Shown: positions 1 to 8,177 of the stretch, in pieces
How positions within the stretch are numbered: the first letter of the stretch is position 1
Layout of the letters: each line of letters opens with the position of its first letter
Translations under genes and position numbers: made by a program
Assembly (NCBI GenBank): GCA_903842455.1
Contig: CAIMLX010000094.1
Span: 1 to 64,000 of the forward strand
Length of the DNA: 64,000 nt
Direction of reading: 5' to 3'
From: an uncultured Hyphomicrobiales bacterium
Lineage (GTDB): Bacteria; Pseudomonadota; Alphaproteobacteria; Rhizobiales; Devosiaceae
The notes under the pieces: generated by a model
What the model saw: the letters and a program-made list of their open reading frames with translations, nothing else
Database searches by the model: none
Told to the model about the DNA's origin: nothing

Positions 1-840
<840 letters not shown>

Positions 841-905
841 CCAGAGACTGGCGCGGGGCCGGAGTGTTGAAATCTCCCCGGTCCCGCGAAACCAAGGCTG
901 CTGAA

Positions 906-1835
906 TTGGCTTACATCGACCAATCGAGGGATATTCCGGCAGTGGCCGGCGGGGCGCGGGTCGAGGATTACCTCGCCCTGCTGAAGCCGCGCGTCATGTC
1001 CCTCGTGGTCTTCACCGCCTTCATCGGCCTGCTGCTGGCGCCGGGCGGTATCAACCCGGTGCTGGGTGCCATCGCGATCCTCTGCATCGCGCTGGGGGCA
1101 GGGGGCTCGGGTGCCCTCAACATGTGGTACGATTCAGACATCGACGCGGTGATGAGCCGCACCATCAATCGCCCGATCCCCGCCGGCCGCATCGAGCGCG
1201 ATCACGCGCTGGCGCTCGGCCTGATCCTGTCGACCTTCTCGGTGGCGCTGCTCGGGCTGGCAACGAACTGGCTGGCGGCCGGGCTGCTCGCCTTCACGAT
1301 CTTCTTTTACGCCGTCATCTACACCATGTGGCTGAAGCGCTCGACGCCGCAGAACATCGTCATTGGCGGTGCTGCGGGCGCGTTTCCCCCGATGGTCGGC
1401 TGGGCGGCAGTGACCGGCACGGTGAGCCTCGAGAGCTGCCTGCTGTTCCTCATCATCTTCCTCTGGACCCCGCCGCACTTCTGGGCCCTGGCGCTCTACA
1501 AGCAGTCCGACTACGGCGCGGCGAAAATTCCGATGCTGCCCAACGTGGCCGGCGAGCGTGCCACCAAGTGGCAGATCCTGATCTATTCGGTGGTCCTCGT
1601 CGCGACCACGCTGATCCCCGGCTTCATCGGTTTCATGGGGCCGCTCTACATGGTCGCCGCCGCCGGCACAGGTCTTGGGTTCCTGTGGCTGGCGTGGCGG
1701 CTGTTCCGCACAACAGAAGACAAGGCTATGCGCAAGGCCGGCCGGTCGCTCTTCACCTATTCGCTGAGCTACCTGTTCGTCATCTTCCTCGCGCTTATCG
1801 TTGATCGCTCCGGGAGCATGCTGGGATGGTACTGA
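906..1835 (+). CDS. ctaB: Heme o synthase (protoheme IX farnesyltransferase)
   Basis: UbiA-family membrane prenyltransferase that converts heme b to heme o for the oxidase encoded around it. The signature is the Asp-rich NMWYDSDID segment (DxxxD type) followed by [10 protein letters not shown], then many hydrophobic helices. I chose the TTG at 906, with AAGG eight bases upstream. It gives 309 residues beginning LAYIDQSRD, the usual family length. A GTG at 864 is a second option. The longest open frame begins at 765 inside ctaD and is rejected. The stop overlaps the next gene as TGATG, so coupling is likely. Confidence 0.93.
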   Translation: MAYIDQSRDIPAVAGGARVEDYLALLKPRVMSLVVFTAFIGLLLAPGGINPVLGAIAILCIALGAGGSGALNMWYDSDIDAVMSRTINRPIPAGRIERDHALALGLILSTFSVALLGLATNWLAAGLLAFTIFFYAVIYTMWLKRSTPQNIVIGGAAGAFPPMVGWAAVTGTVSLESCLLFLIIFLWTPPHFWALALYKQSDYGAAKIPMLPNVAGERATKWQILIYSVVLVATTLIPGFIGFMGPLYMVAAAGTGLGFLWLAWRLFRTTEDKAMRKAGRSLFTYSLSYLFVIFLALIVDRSGSMLGWY

Positions 1836-2008
1836 TGACTGAGCCACTGCCGCACAACGACAAGCAGGTGGCGCGCGATGCCGAGTTCACCACCCGGCGG
1901 CGCCGGCGCTCGGTGGCGCTCGGCCTCGTCCTCGCGGCCATCGTGCTCATTTTCTACGTGCTCACCATCGTGAAGCTCGGCCCCAACATCTTCGACCGGG
2001 TGCTCTGA
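1835..2008 (+). CDS. Small single-span protein of the oxidase cluster (CoxF-like)
   Basis: A 57-residue protein with a basic, Arg-rich stretch (TTRRRRRSVALG) followed by one hydrophobic segment at about residues 26-47 and a short C-terminal end. The start ATG overlaps the ctaB stop by one base; an ATG nine bases earlier is also possible. Small membrane proteins at this position between ctaB and ctaG are common in rhizobial oxidase operons and are often called CoxF or a hypothetical protein. It is probably an assembly accessory. Its role is inferred from position only. Confidence 0.8.
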   Translation: MTEPLPHNDKQVARDAEFTTRRRRRSVALGLVLAAIVLIFYVLTIVKLGPNIFDRVL

Positions 2009-2009
2009 G

Positions 2010-2576
2010 ATGACCGATGCATCCATGCCGTTGAGCGACGAGAGGCGGCTGCAGCGCAACAAGCGCGTCGCACTCTACTGCCTCGGCTTCGTCGCCTTCA
2101 TGGTCGGTGCGGCCTATGCAGCCGTGCCGCTCTACGACCTGCTTTGTCGCGTGACGGGGCTTGATGGCACGACCCAGGTTTCCACCGGTAACATCAAGGG
2201 CGTCATCGATCGTGAGATGACCGTCCGCTTCGACTCCAACATCGATGGCGCGCTGCCATGGACGGTCACGCCGTCCCGTCCCGTCACCGACCAGATCGGC
2301 AACGTCGAGACTATCGTCTTCACGGCGCACAATGCGTCCGACAAGGCGGTCACGGGCACCGCGACCTTCAACGTCACGCCCGAAACCACCGGGCTCTACT
2401 TCAACAAGATCGAGTGCTTCTGCTTCACCGAGCAGACCTTGCAGCCGGGCGAGACCGTCGAGATGCCGGTCACCTTCTTCGTCGATCCGGATATCGCCAA
2501 CGATCGCAATCTCGACCCTGTTCGAGACATCACCCTGTCCTATACATTCTATGCCGTTCCGAGCGAGGGAAGCTGA
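2010..2576 (+). CDS. ctaG: Cytochrome c oxidase assembly protein CtaG (Cox11)
   Basis: Copper chaperone that delivers Cu to the CuB site of subunit I. It has 188 residues: a short cytoplasmic N-terminus, one membrane anchor (ALYCLGFVAFMVGAAYAAVP), then a periplasmic beta domain. The copper-binding pair is seen in KIECFCFTEQTL, and VPLYDLLCRVTG carries the conserved Cys after the anchor. It starts one base after the small upstream protein and is followed immediately by ctaE. Family, length and position all agree. Confidence 0.96.
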   Translation: MTDASMPLSDERRLQRNKRVALYCLGFVAFMVGAAYAAVPLYDLLCRVTGLDGTTQVSTGNIKGVIDREMTVRFDSNIDGALPWTVTPSRPVTDQIGNVETIVFTAHNASDKAVTGTATFNVTPETTGLYFNKIECFCFTEQTLQPGETVEMPVTFFVDPDIANDRNLDPVRDITLSYTFYAVPSEGS

Positions 2577-2577
2577 C

Positions 2578-3417
2578 ATGGCTGCGCATGCCAAGCATCA
2601 CGACTATCACCTGGTAAATCCCAGCCCCTGGCCCTTCGTCGGCTCGGTCTCCGCCTTCGTCATGGCCGTCGGCGCGATCCTGTGGTTCCACGAGATCGCC
2701 CCCATCTGGATCATGCTGATCGGCTTCGTCGGGGTCCTCTATACCTTCTACGCCTGGTGGGCCGACGTCATCCGTGAGGGCAAGGCGGGCGACCATACCC
2801 CGGTGGTGATGATGCATCACCGCTACGGCATGATCCTGTTCATCGCTTCCGAAGTCATGTTCTTCGTGGCGTGGTTCTGGGCTTACTTCGACGGCTTCTT
2901 CAACCAGGAAGCCGCCGAGCAGTATGCCCGTATCGCCTCGATGGGCACGACGTGGCCGCCGACCGGTGTCGAACTGTTCGACCCCTTCCACCTGCCGCTG
3001 TTCAACACGCTCATCCTGCTGACCTCGGGCACCACCGTGACCTGGGCGCACCATGCGCTGCTCAACAAGGACAAGCGCGGCCTCGTCTGGGGCCTGGCGA
3101 TCACGGTTCTGCTGGGTGTACTGTTCACGGTCTGCCAGGTGATCGAGTATGCGGAAGCCGGCTTCCAGTACACGGGCAACCTCTACGGCGCGACGTTCTT
3201 CATGGCGACCGGCTTCCACGGTTTCCATGTGCTCGTCGGCACCATCTTCCTCATCGTGTGCCTCGTCCGCGCTATCGGCGACAGCTTCACGCCGGAGCAC
3301 CACCTCGGCTTCGAGTTCGCGGCCTGGTACTGGCACTTCGTTGACGTGGTCTGGCTGTTCCTGTTCGCCACCATCTATGTGTGGGGCAGCTGGGGCGTTC
3401 AGCTGGCGCACCACTGA
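2578..3417 (+). CDS. ctaE: Cytochrome c oxidase subunit III
   Basis: Third core subunit of the aa3 oxidase, 279 residues with seven predicted membrane helices. It is recognised from FHGFHVLVGT and from GFEFAAWYWHFVDVVWLFLF at the C-terminus, both diagnostic of COX3, and from the N-terminal HDYHLVNPSPWPFVGS. The ATG at 2578 lies one base after the ctaG stop. A longer open frame beginning at 2245 reads through ctaG in another frame and is not real. The stop is followed by a GC-rich hairpin that may end the transcript. Confidence 0.97.
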   Translation: MAAHAKHHDYHLVNPSPWPFVGSVSAFVMAVGAILWFHEIAPIWIMLIGFVGVLYTFYAWWADVIREGKAGDHTPVVMMHHRYGMILFIASEVMFFVAWFWAYFDGFFNQEAAEQYARIASMGTTWPPTGVELFDPFHLPLFNTLILLTSGTTVTWAHHALLNKDKRGLVWGLAITVLLGVLFTVCQVIEYAEAGFQYTGNLYGATFFMATGFHGFHVLVGTIFLIVCLVRAIGDSFTPEHHLGFEFAAWYWHFVDVVWLFLFATIYVWGSWGVQLAHH

Positions 3418-3441
3418 CCGGACCGGACCGGTAGAGTTCGA

Positions 3442-3472
3442 GGGCGCGGCGCAAGCTGCGCCCTTCGTGTTT
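3442..3472 (+). terminator. Possible terminator after ctaE
   Basis: A 9-bp GC-rich stem (GGGCGCGGC / GCTGCGCCC, one G-T pair) with loop GCAA is followed by TTCGTGTTT. The T-run is interrupted, so it may be a partial terminator between ctaE and the DUF983 gene. Confidence 0.5.
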
Positions 3473-3529
3473 GAGTGCCCGCGTCCAAACACCCCACCCA
3501 CCGTCCGCGCATTGTGCTAGAATTGCGAC

Positions 3530-3907
3530 ATGAATAGCCCCGCACCCGAGCGCCTGCCATCTCCCTTCGCCACCGGGCTCGCGTGCCGCTGCCCGCGTTG
3601 CGGCGAGGGACCGCTGTTCGCGGGCTTCCTCAAGACGGTCCAGCGCTGCGAGAGCTGCGGGCTCGACCTGAGCTTTGCTGCCCACACCGAAGGGCCTGCG
3701 GTCTTCATCATTCTCATCGTCGGCGTCGTCATCATGGGTGCGGCCGCCGTGGTGGAGGGGGCATTCCACCCACCGCCATTCGTGCACCTGCTGCTCTGGC
3801 TGCCCAGTGTCGTCATCCTGGCGCTGTCGCTCATGCGGCCGCTCAAGGCGACCATGGTCGCCCTGCAGTTCCAGAACAGTTCCGGCGAGGGCCGGCTCGA
3901 TGGCTGA
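3530..3907 (+). CDS. DUF983 family membrane protein
   Basis: A 125-residue protein with two Cys pairs at the N-terminus (CRCPRCGEG and CESCGLD, a zinc-ribbon-like arrangement) followed by two hydrophobic helices. This is the DUF983 layout. In alphaproteobacteria the family lies next to SURF1 in the oxidase assembly cluster, as here. Function is not established; a role in oxidase biogenesis is inferred from context. There is no Shine-Dalgarno motif, and TAGAAT ends only six bases before the ATG, so a leaderless transcript is possible. It overlaps the SURF1 gene by eight bases. Confidence 0.88.
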   Translation: MNSPAPERLPSPFATGLACRCPRCGEGPLFAGFLKTVQRCESCGLDLSFAAHTEGPAVFIILIVGVVIMGAAAVVEGAFHPPPFVHLLLWLPSVVILALSLMRPLKATMVALQFQNSSGEGRLDG

Positions 3908-4670
3908 CGTGCCGGCTGAAACTCCCCTCCGCGGACTGCGGTTCTGGGGATTCCTCGTCTTCATGCTGGGCCTGATGGCGTTGTTCATCACGCTCGGAAC
4001 CTGGCAGGTCGACCGCCTTGGCGAAAAGGAGCGCCTGATCGCCAGCATCACCGCGCGCGCCGGGGAGCCGCCAAAGCTGTTCCCCGAGGTCGCAGACTGG
4101 AAGGTGTTCGATGCCGGCGGCTATGACTACCGGGCGGTGACCCTCAGCGGCACCTACAGGCCGGAGGGGACCGTCCTCGTGTTCACCAGCCTCGTCGAGC
4201 AGAAGGGCGAGTATTCCGGACCGGGCTTCTGGGTCATGACGCCGTTCACGCTCGTGACCGGCGGCACGGTGTTCGTCAACCGCGGGTTCGTGCCCCAGTC
4301 CTCCGGGGCGGCCTTCGCCCAGGGGGGGGCGCTCGAGCCGGGGCTGATCTCCATCGCCGGCGTCGCCCGCAATGCCGAGATGATCGGCAGCTTCACGCCG
4401 GCGCCGGACCGGAGCCGTCGTGTCGAATGGGTCCGCCATCCGACGCGCCTCGCCAGCATGGCGGGCGACCTGCCGCAGCCTGTCGCTCCGGTCTATGTCG
4501 ACCTTCCCGCTGGTCCCCCGGGGGCGTTGCCGCAGGGCGGTGAAACCGTTGTCGAGTTTCCGAACAACCACATGGGCTACGCGATCACCTGGTACGGATT
4601 TGCCCTGCTGGTGCCGTTCCTGCTGTTCTTCTGGGTGCGCCGGCAGCAGGCCGCTCCAACTCCATCCTGA
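3900..4670 (+). CDS. SURF1 family oxidase assembly protein
   Basis: A 256-residue protein with a membrane helix at each end (WGFLVFMLGLMALFITLGTW and GFALLVPFLLFFWV) and a large periplasmic loop between, the SURF1/Shy1 topology. Family motifs include LGTWQVDRLGEKE near the N-terminus, VFVNRGFVP in the middle and NNHMGYAITWYGFA before the last helix. SURF1 helps heme a insertion into subunit I. The ATG at 3900 overlaps the DUF983 stop; the longer open frame upstream is a shadow. Confidence 0.94.
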   Translation: MADVPAETPLRGLRFWGFLVFMLGLMALFITLGTWQVDRLGEKERLIASITARAGEPPKLFPEVADWKVFDAGGYDYRAVTLSGTYRPEGTVLVFTSLVEQKGEYSGPGFWVMTPFTLVTGGTVFVNRGFVPQSSGAAFAQGGALEPGLISIAGVARNAEMIGSFTPAPDRSRRVEWVRHPTRLASMAGDLPQPVAPVYVDLPAGPPGALPQGGETVVEFPNNHMGYAITWYGFALLVPFLLFFWVRRQQAAPTPS

Positions 4671-4781
4671 CAGTGAAGTCCGAAACTTGCGGTTTGGTCG
4701 CGGGTTCACTACCCTAAGCGCAACCCAGAACCAGCGACGCTCAGCAGGCGCGCGACACCAGCACGGGGTATCCCCCAACAA

Positions 4782-6188
4782 ATGCAGTTTGTATCGACGC
4801 GCGGCGGGGCGGCCGTGCTTGGTTTTTCCGACGCAGTCCTTGCTGGCCTCGCCAGCGATGGCGGCCTCTACGTGCCGCAGACCTGGCCCCAGGTCAGCCA
4901 CGCCGAAATCGCCGGCTATGCCAACCGGCCCTATGCCGAAGTGGCATTCGACATCATCCGCCGCTTCGTCGGTGGCGAGATCGCCGACGCCGAGCTGAAG
5001 CGGATCATCGACGAGGCCTATGCCACCTTCCGGCACCCCTCGGTGGCGCCGCTGGTCGAACTCGAGCCCGGGCATTTCGTGCTCGAGCTGTTCCACGGCC
5101 CGACGCTCGCCTTCAAGGACGTGGCGATGCAGTTCCTGGCGCGCGTCATGGACCTGATCCTCGCCCGCCGCGAGGCGCGTGCCACCATTGTCGGGGCCAC
5201 CTCGGGCGATACCGGCTCGGCCGCCATCGAGGCGTTCCGCGGCCGCCCATCGACCGACATCTTCATCCTACACCCCGAAGGCCGCACCTCGGCGGTGCAG
5301 CGGCGGCAGATGACGACGGTGCTGGACCAGAACGTCCACAACATCGCCCTGCGCGGCACCTTCGACGACTGCCAGGACCTCGTGAAGAGCATGTTCGCCA
5401 ACCGCAGCTTCCGCGACGAGGTGAAGCTCTCGGGCGTCAACTCCATCAACTGGGGCCGCATCGTCGCGCAGATCGTCTACTACTTCACTGCCGCTGCCTC
5501 GCTCGGCGCGCCGCACCGCGAGGTGATCTTCGCCGTCCCGACCGGCAATTTCGGCGACATCTTCGCCGGCTACTGCGCCGCCCGCATGGGCCTGCCGATC
5601 CGCACGCTCGCCATCGCCACCAATGCCAACGACATCCTGGCCCGCACCATCGAGACCGGTCGCTACGAGGTGACGGGCGTGCATCCCACGATGAGCCCGT
5701 CGATGGACATCCAGGTGTCGTCCAACTTCGAGCGGCTGCTGTTCGAAGCGGTCGGCCGCAACCCCGAAGCCGTGGTCTCGATGATGTCGAGCCTGAAGCA
5801 GTCCGGCGGTTTCTCCATTCCGGACGAGGGGATGGAGGCGATCCGCCGCCAGTTCACGGCAGGCCGTACCGGCGAGGCCGAGACCAGCTTCACCATTTCG
5901 ACCGTACACCAGGCCTCGGGCTACCTGCTTGATCCGCATACCGCGGTCGGCGTCTGCGTCGCCCGCACGCTGACCGGCGGCTCTGCCCCCGTGGTGACCC
6001 TCGCCACCGCTCACCCGGCCAAGTTCCCGGCTGCGGTGCATGCCGCCTCAGGCATTGAACCGGCTCTGCCCCCGTGGTTGTCTGACCTGCACGAGCGGAC
6101 CGAGCGTTTCACGGTCCTCGACAACAATCAGGGTGAAGTCGAGAACTTCATCATGGCGCGTACCCACGCGTCGGAGGAGCTGAAGTGA
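4782..6188 (+). CDS. thrC: Threonine synthase
   Basis: PLP enzyme making threonine from O-phosphohomoserine; 468 residues, usual for the long bacterial/fungal-type ThrC. The N-terminal STRGG, the SDGGLYVP segment, the PLP lysine in GPTLAFKDVAMQF (about K112), the glycine-rich ATSGDTGSAA loop and PTGNFGD are all present. It is separated from SURF1 by 111 bases with nothing recognisable. It overlaps the following M16 peptidase gene by four bases (GTGA), so the two are probably co-translated. No thrB is seen in this window. Confidence 0.96.
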   Translation: MQFVSTRGGAAVLGFSDAVLAGLASDGGLYVPQTWPQVSHAEIAGYANRPYAEVAFDIIRRFVGGEIADAELKRIIDEAYATFRHPSVAPLVELEPGHFVLELFHGPTLAFKDVAMQFLARVMDLILARREARATIVGATSGDTGSAAIEAFRGRPSTDIFILHPEGRTSAVQRRQMTTVLDQNVHNIALRGTFDDCQDLVKSMFANRSFRDEVKLSGVNSINWGRIVAQIVYYFTAAASLGAPHREVIFAVPTGNFGDIFAGYCAARMGLPIRTLAIATNANDILARTIETGRYEVTGVHPTMSPSMDIQVSSNFERLLFEAVGRNPEAVVSMMSSLKQSGGFSIPDEGMEAIRRQFTAGRTGEAETSFTISTVHQASGYLLDPHTAVGVCVARTLTGGSAPVVTLATAHPAKFPAAVHAASGIEPALPPWLSDLHERTERFTVLDNNQGEVENFIMARTHASEELK

Positions 6189-7447
6189 CGGTCAGGAGTA
6201 CCACGCTCGACAACGGCATGACCGTGCTGACTGACGACATGCCCCACCTCGAAAGCGCCTCCCTCGGCATCTGGGTGAAGGCCGGCTCCCGCAGCGAGAC
6301 CGAAGCCGAACACGGCATCTCGCACATGCTCGAGCACATGGCGTTCAAGGGCACGTCCACCCGCAACTCGCTCGACATCGCCTCCACCATCGAGAATGTC
6401 GGTGGCGACCTCAACGCCGCGACCTCGGTCGAGCACACCGGCTACTTCGCCCGGGTGCTCAAGGAGGACGTGGCGCTGGCCGGCGACATCCTCTCCGACA
6501 TCCTGCAGAACTCGCTGTTCGAGCAGGACGAGATCGACCGCGAGCAGCAGGTGATCGTGCAGGAGATCGGCGCCGCCCGTGACAACCCGGACGACCACGT
6601 GTTCGACCTGTTCCAGCAGGCTGCCTTTCCCGACCAGGCCATCGGCCGCACCATCCTCGGCACGGTGGAATCGGTGAAGAGCTTCGGTCCCGACGCGATC
6701 CGCGCCTACATGGACCGCAACTATGTGGGCAATCACATGGTGCTGTGCGCCGCCGGCAACGTCGATCACGATGCGCTGGTCGATATCGCGAACGATCGCT
6801 TCCATACCCTGCGCCGCAACGGTGCCCCGCCGCCGGAGAAAGCCGCTTATGTCGGCGGCGAGCAGCGCCTCGTCTCCGACCACTTGCAGGCCCATATCGT
6901 GCTCGGCATGGAAGGCCGCGCCTACAATTCCGACGGCTTTTATGCCGTGCAGATCCTCGCCTCCATCCTCGGCGGCGGCATGAGCTCGCGGCTGTTCCAG
7001 GAGGTGCGCGAAAAGCGCGGCCTCTGCTATTCGGTCTACGCCTTCCACTGGGCCTTCGCCGATAGCGGCATTTTCGGCGTCGCCGCTTCGACCGGCGAGG
7101 AGGAAGTCACGGACCTCGTGCCGGTGATCCTCGACGAACTCCGCAAGGCCACCGAATCGATCTCCGACGAGGAGGTGATCCGGGTCCGCAATCAGATCCG
7201 CGCCGGCCTGCTGATGTCGCTCGAGAGCCCGAGTTCCCGCGCCGGTCAGCTGGCCCGTCAGCAGATCCTCTGGGGCCGGCCCATCCCGCTGCAGGAGACG
7301 GTCGAGCGTATCAACCGCATCACCCCCGACCGGGTGAAGGACGTCGCCCGGCAGATCTTCGATTCGGGGAACGTCTCGCTTGCCGGCATCGGCCCGGTTG
7401 CCAACCTGCCCGACTATCGCGACATTGCCGCGAAGCTGAAGAACTGA
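6185..7447 (+). CDS. M16 family zinc peptidase (processing-peptidase-like)
   Basis: A 420-residue inverzincin resembling the beta subunit of mitochondrial processing peptidase. The inverted zinc motif HxxEH is at about H47-E51 (GISHMLEHMAFKGT), with the distal acidic residues in DREQQVIVQEIGAARDNP. The C-terminal half has the FQEVREKRGLCYSVYAF segment typical of M16B. The GTG start overlaps thrC. No signal peptide is visible, so it is probably cytosolic. This thrC-M16 neighbour pair is common in Hyphomicrobiales. The substrate is unknown. Confidence 0.93.
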   Translation: MTVRSTTLDNGMTVLTDDMPHLESASLGIWVKAGSRSETEAEHGISHMLEHMAFKGTSTRNSLDIASTIENVGGDLNAATSVEHTGYFARVLKEDVALAGDILSDILQNSLFEQDEIDREQQVIVQEIGAARDNPDDHVFDLFQQAAFPDQAIGRTILGTVESVKSFGPDAIRAYMDRNYVGNHMVLCAAGNVDHDALVDIANDRFHTLRRNGAPPPEKAAYVGGEQRLVSDHLQAHIVLGMEGRAYNSDGFYAVQILASILGGGMSSRLFQEVREKRGLCYSVYAFHWAFADSGIFGVAASTGEEEVTDLVPVILDELRKATESISDEEVIRVRNQIRAGLLMSLESPSSRAGQLARQQILWGRPIPLQETVERINRITPDRVKDVARQIFDSGNVSLAGIGPVANLPDYRDIAAKLKN

Positions 7448-7464
7448 TCGGACGGCGGCATCCG

Positions 7465-8070
7465 ATGATGCTCACCTGGTTCGCCCGTGACGAAACGCCG
7501 GTGCTGATGGGCGCCCGGCTCACCTTGCGTGGGCCACGCCCTGCCGACTACACCCAGTGGCGCGACCTGCGCCGCCTCAGCCGCGATTTCCTCAAGCCGT
7601 TCGAGCCGCGCTGGAGCGAGTCGGACCTGACGCCCCGCGTCTTCTCCGCCCGCCTGAAGCGGGGCCGCGAGGAGGCGCGGAATGGCACCGACTACAGCTT
7701 CTTCCTGTTCGTTCGCGAGGGTGGCGCCGAGCAGCTGGTGGGCGGCATCACGCTTTCCAACATCCGAAGGCGCGCCGCCCAGTTCGTCAATCTGGGCTAC
7801 TGGATGGGTCACCCCTATGCCGGCCAGGGGCTGATGACCGAGGCAGTCGGCCTCGTCGTCCCGTTCTGTTTCGATACGCTCGGGCTGCACCGCATCCATG
7901 CTGCATTTCTGCCCGACAACATGGCTTCGCGCCGCGTCCTTGAAAAAAACGGATTCCGGGAAGAGGGCTTCGCGGAACATTACCTGCAGATCGATGGCAA
8001 GTGGGCCGACCACGTTCTGTTCGGTCTCACCCGGGAGCGCTACGAGGCTGTTTTCCGGCACCGCCGGTGA
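7465..8070 (+). CDS. GNAT N-acetyltransferase, RimJ/RimL type
   Basis: A 201-residue acetyltransferase with LTLRGPRPADYTQW at the N-terminus, the acetyl-CoA region NLGYWMGHPYAGQGLMTEAV, and LHRIHAAFLPDNMASRRVLEKNGF, a characteristic RimJ-like stretch. These enzymes acetylate ribosomal proteins or other amino groups. The start could be either of two adjacent ATGs. It lies 17 bases after the M16 gene on the same strand, so it may share that transcript. Family assignment is firm; the substrate is not known. Confidence 0.92.
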   Translation: MMLTWFARDETPVLMGARLTLRGPRPADYTQWRDLRRLSRDFLKPFEPRWSESDLTPRVFSARLKRGREEARNGTDYSFFLFVREGGAEQLVGGITLSNIRRRAAQFVNLGYWMGHPYAGQGLMTEAVGLVVPFCFDTLGLHRIHAAFLPDNMASRRVLEKNGFREEGFAEHYLQIDGKWADHVLFGLTRERYEAVFRHRR

Positions 8071-8177
8071 CGCGCGCCGCGGCGCCACCAAGAAATCCGC
8101 GAAGCGCTTGTCGCTTGGCGGAAACACCGATACCAAGGTTCCCAATCCATGACTGCGGCAAGGCCACTTCGAAACTA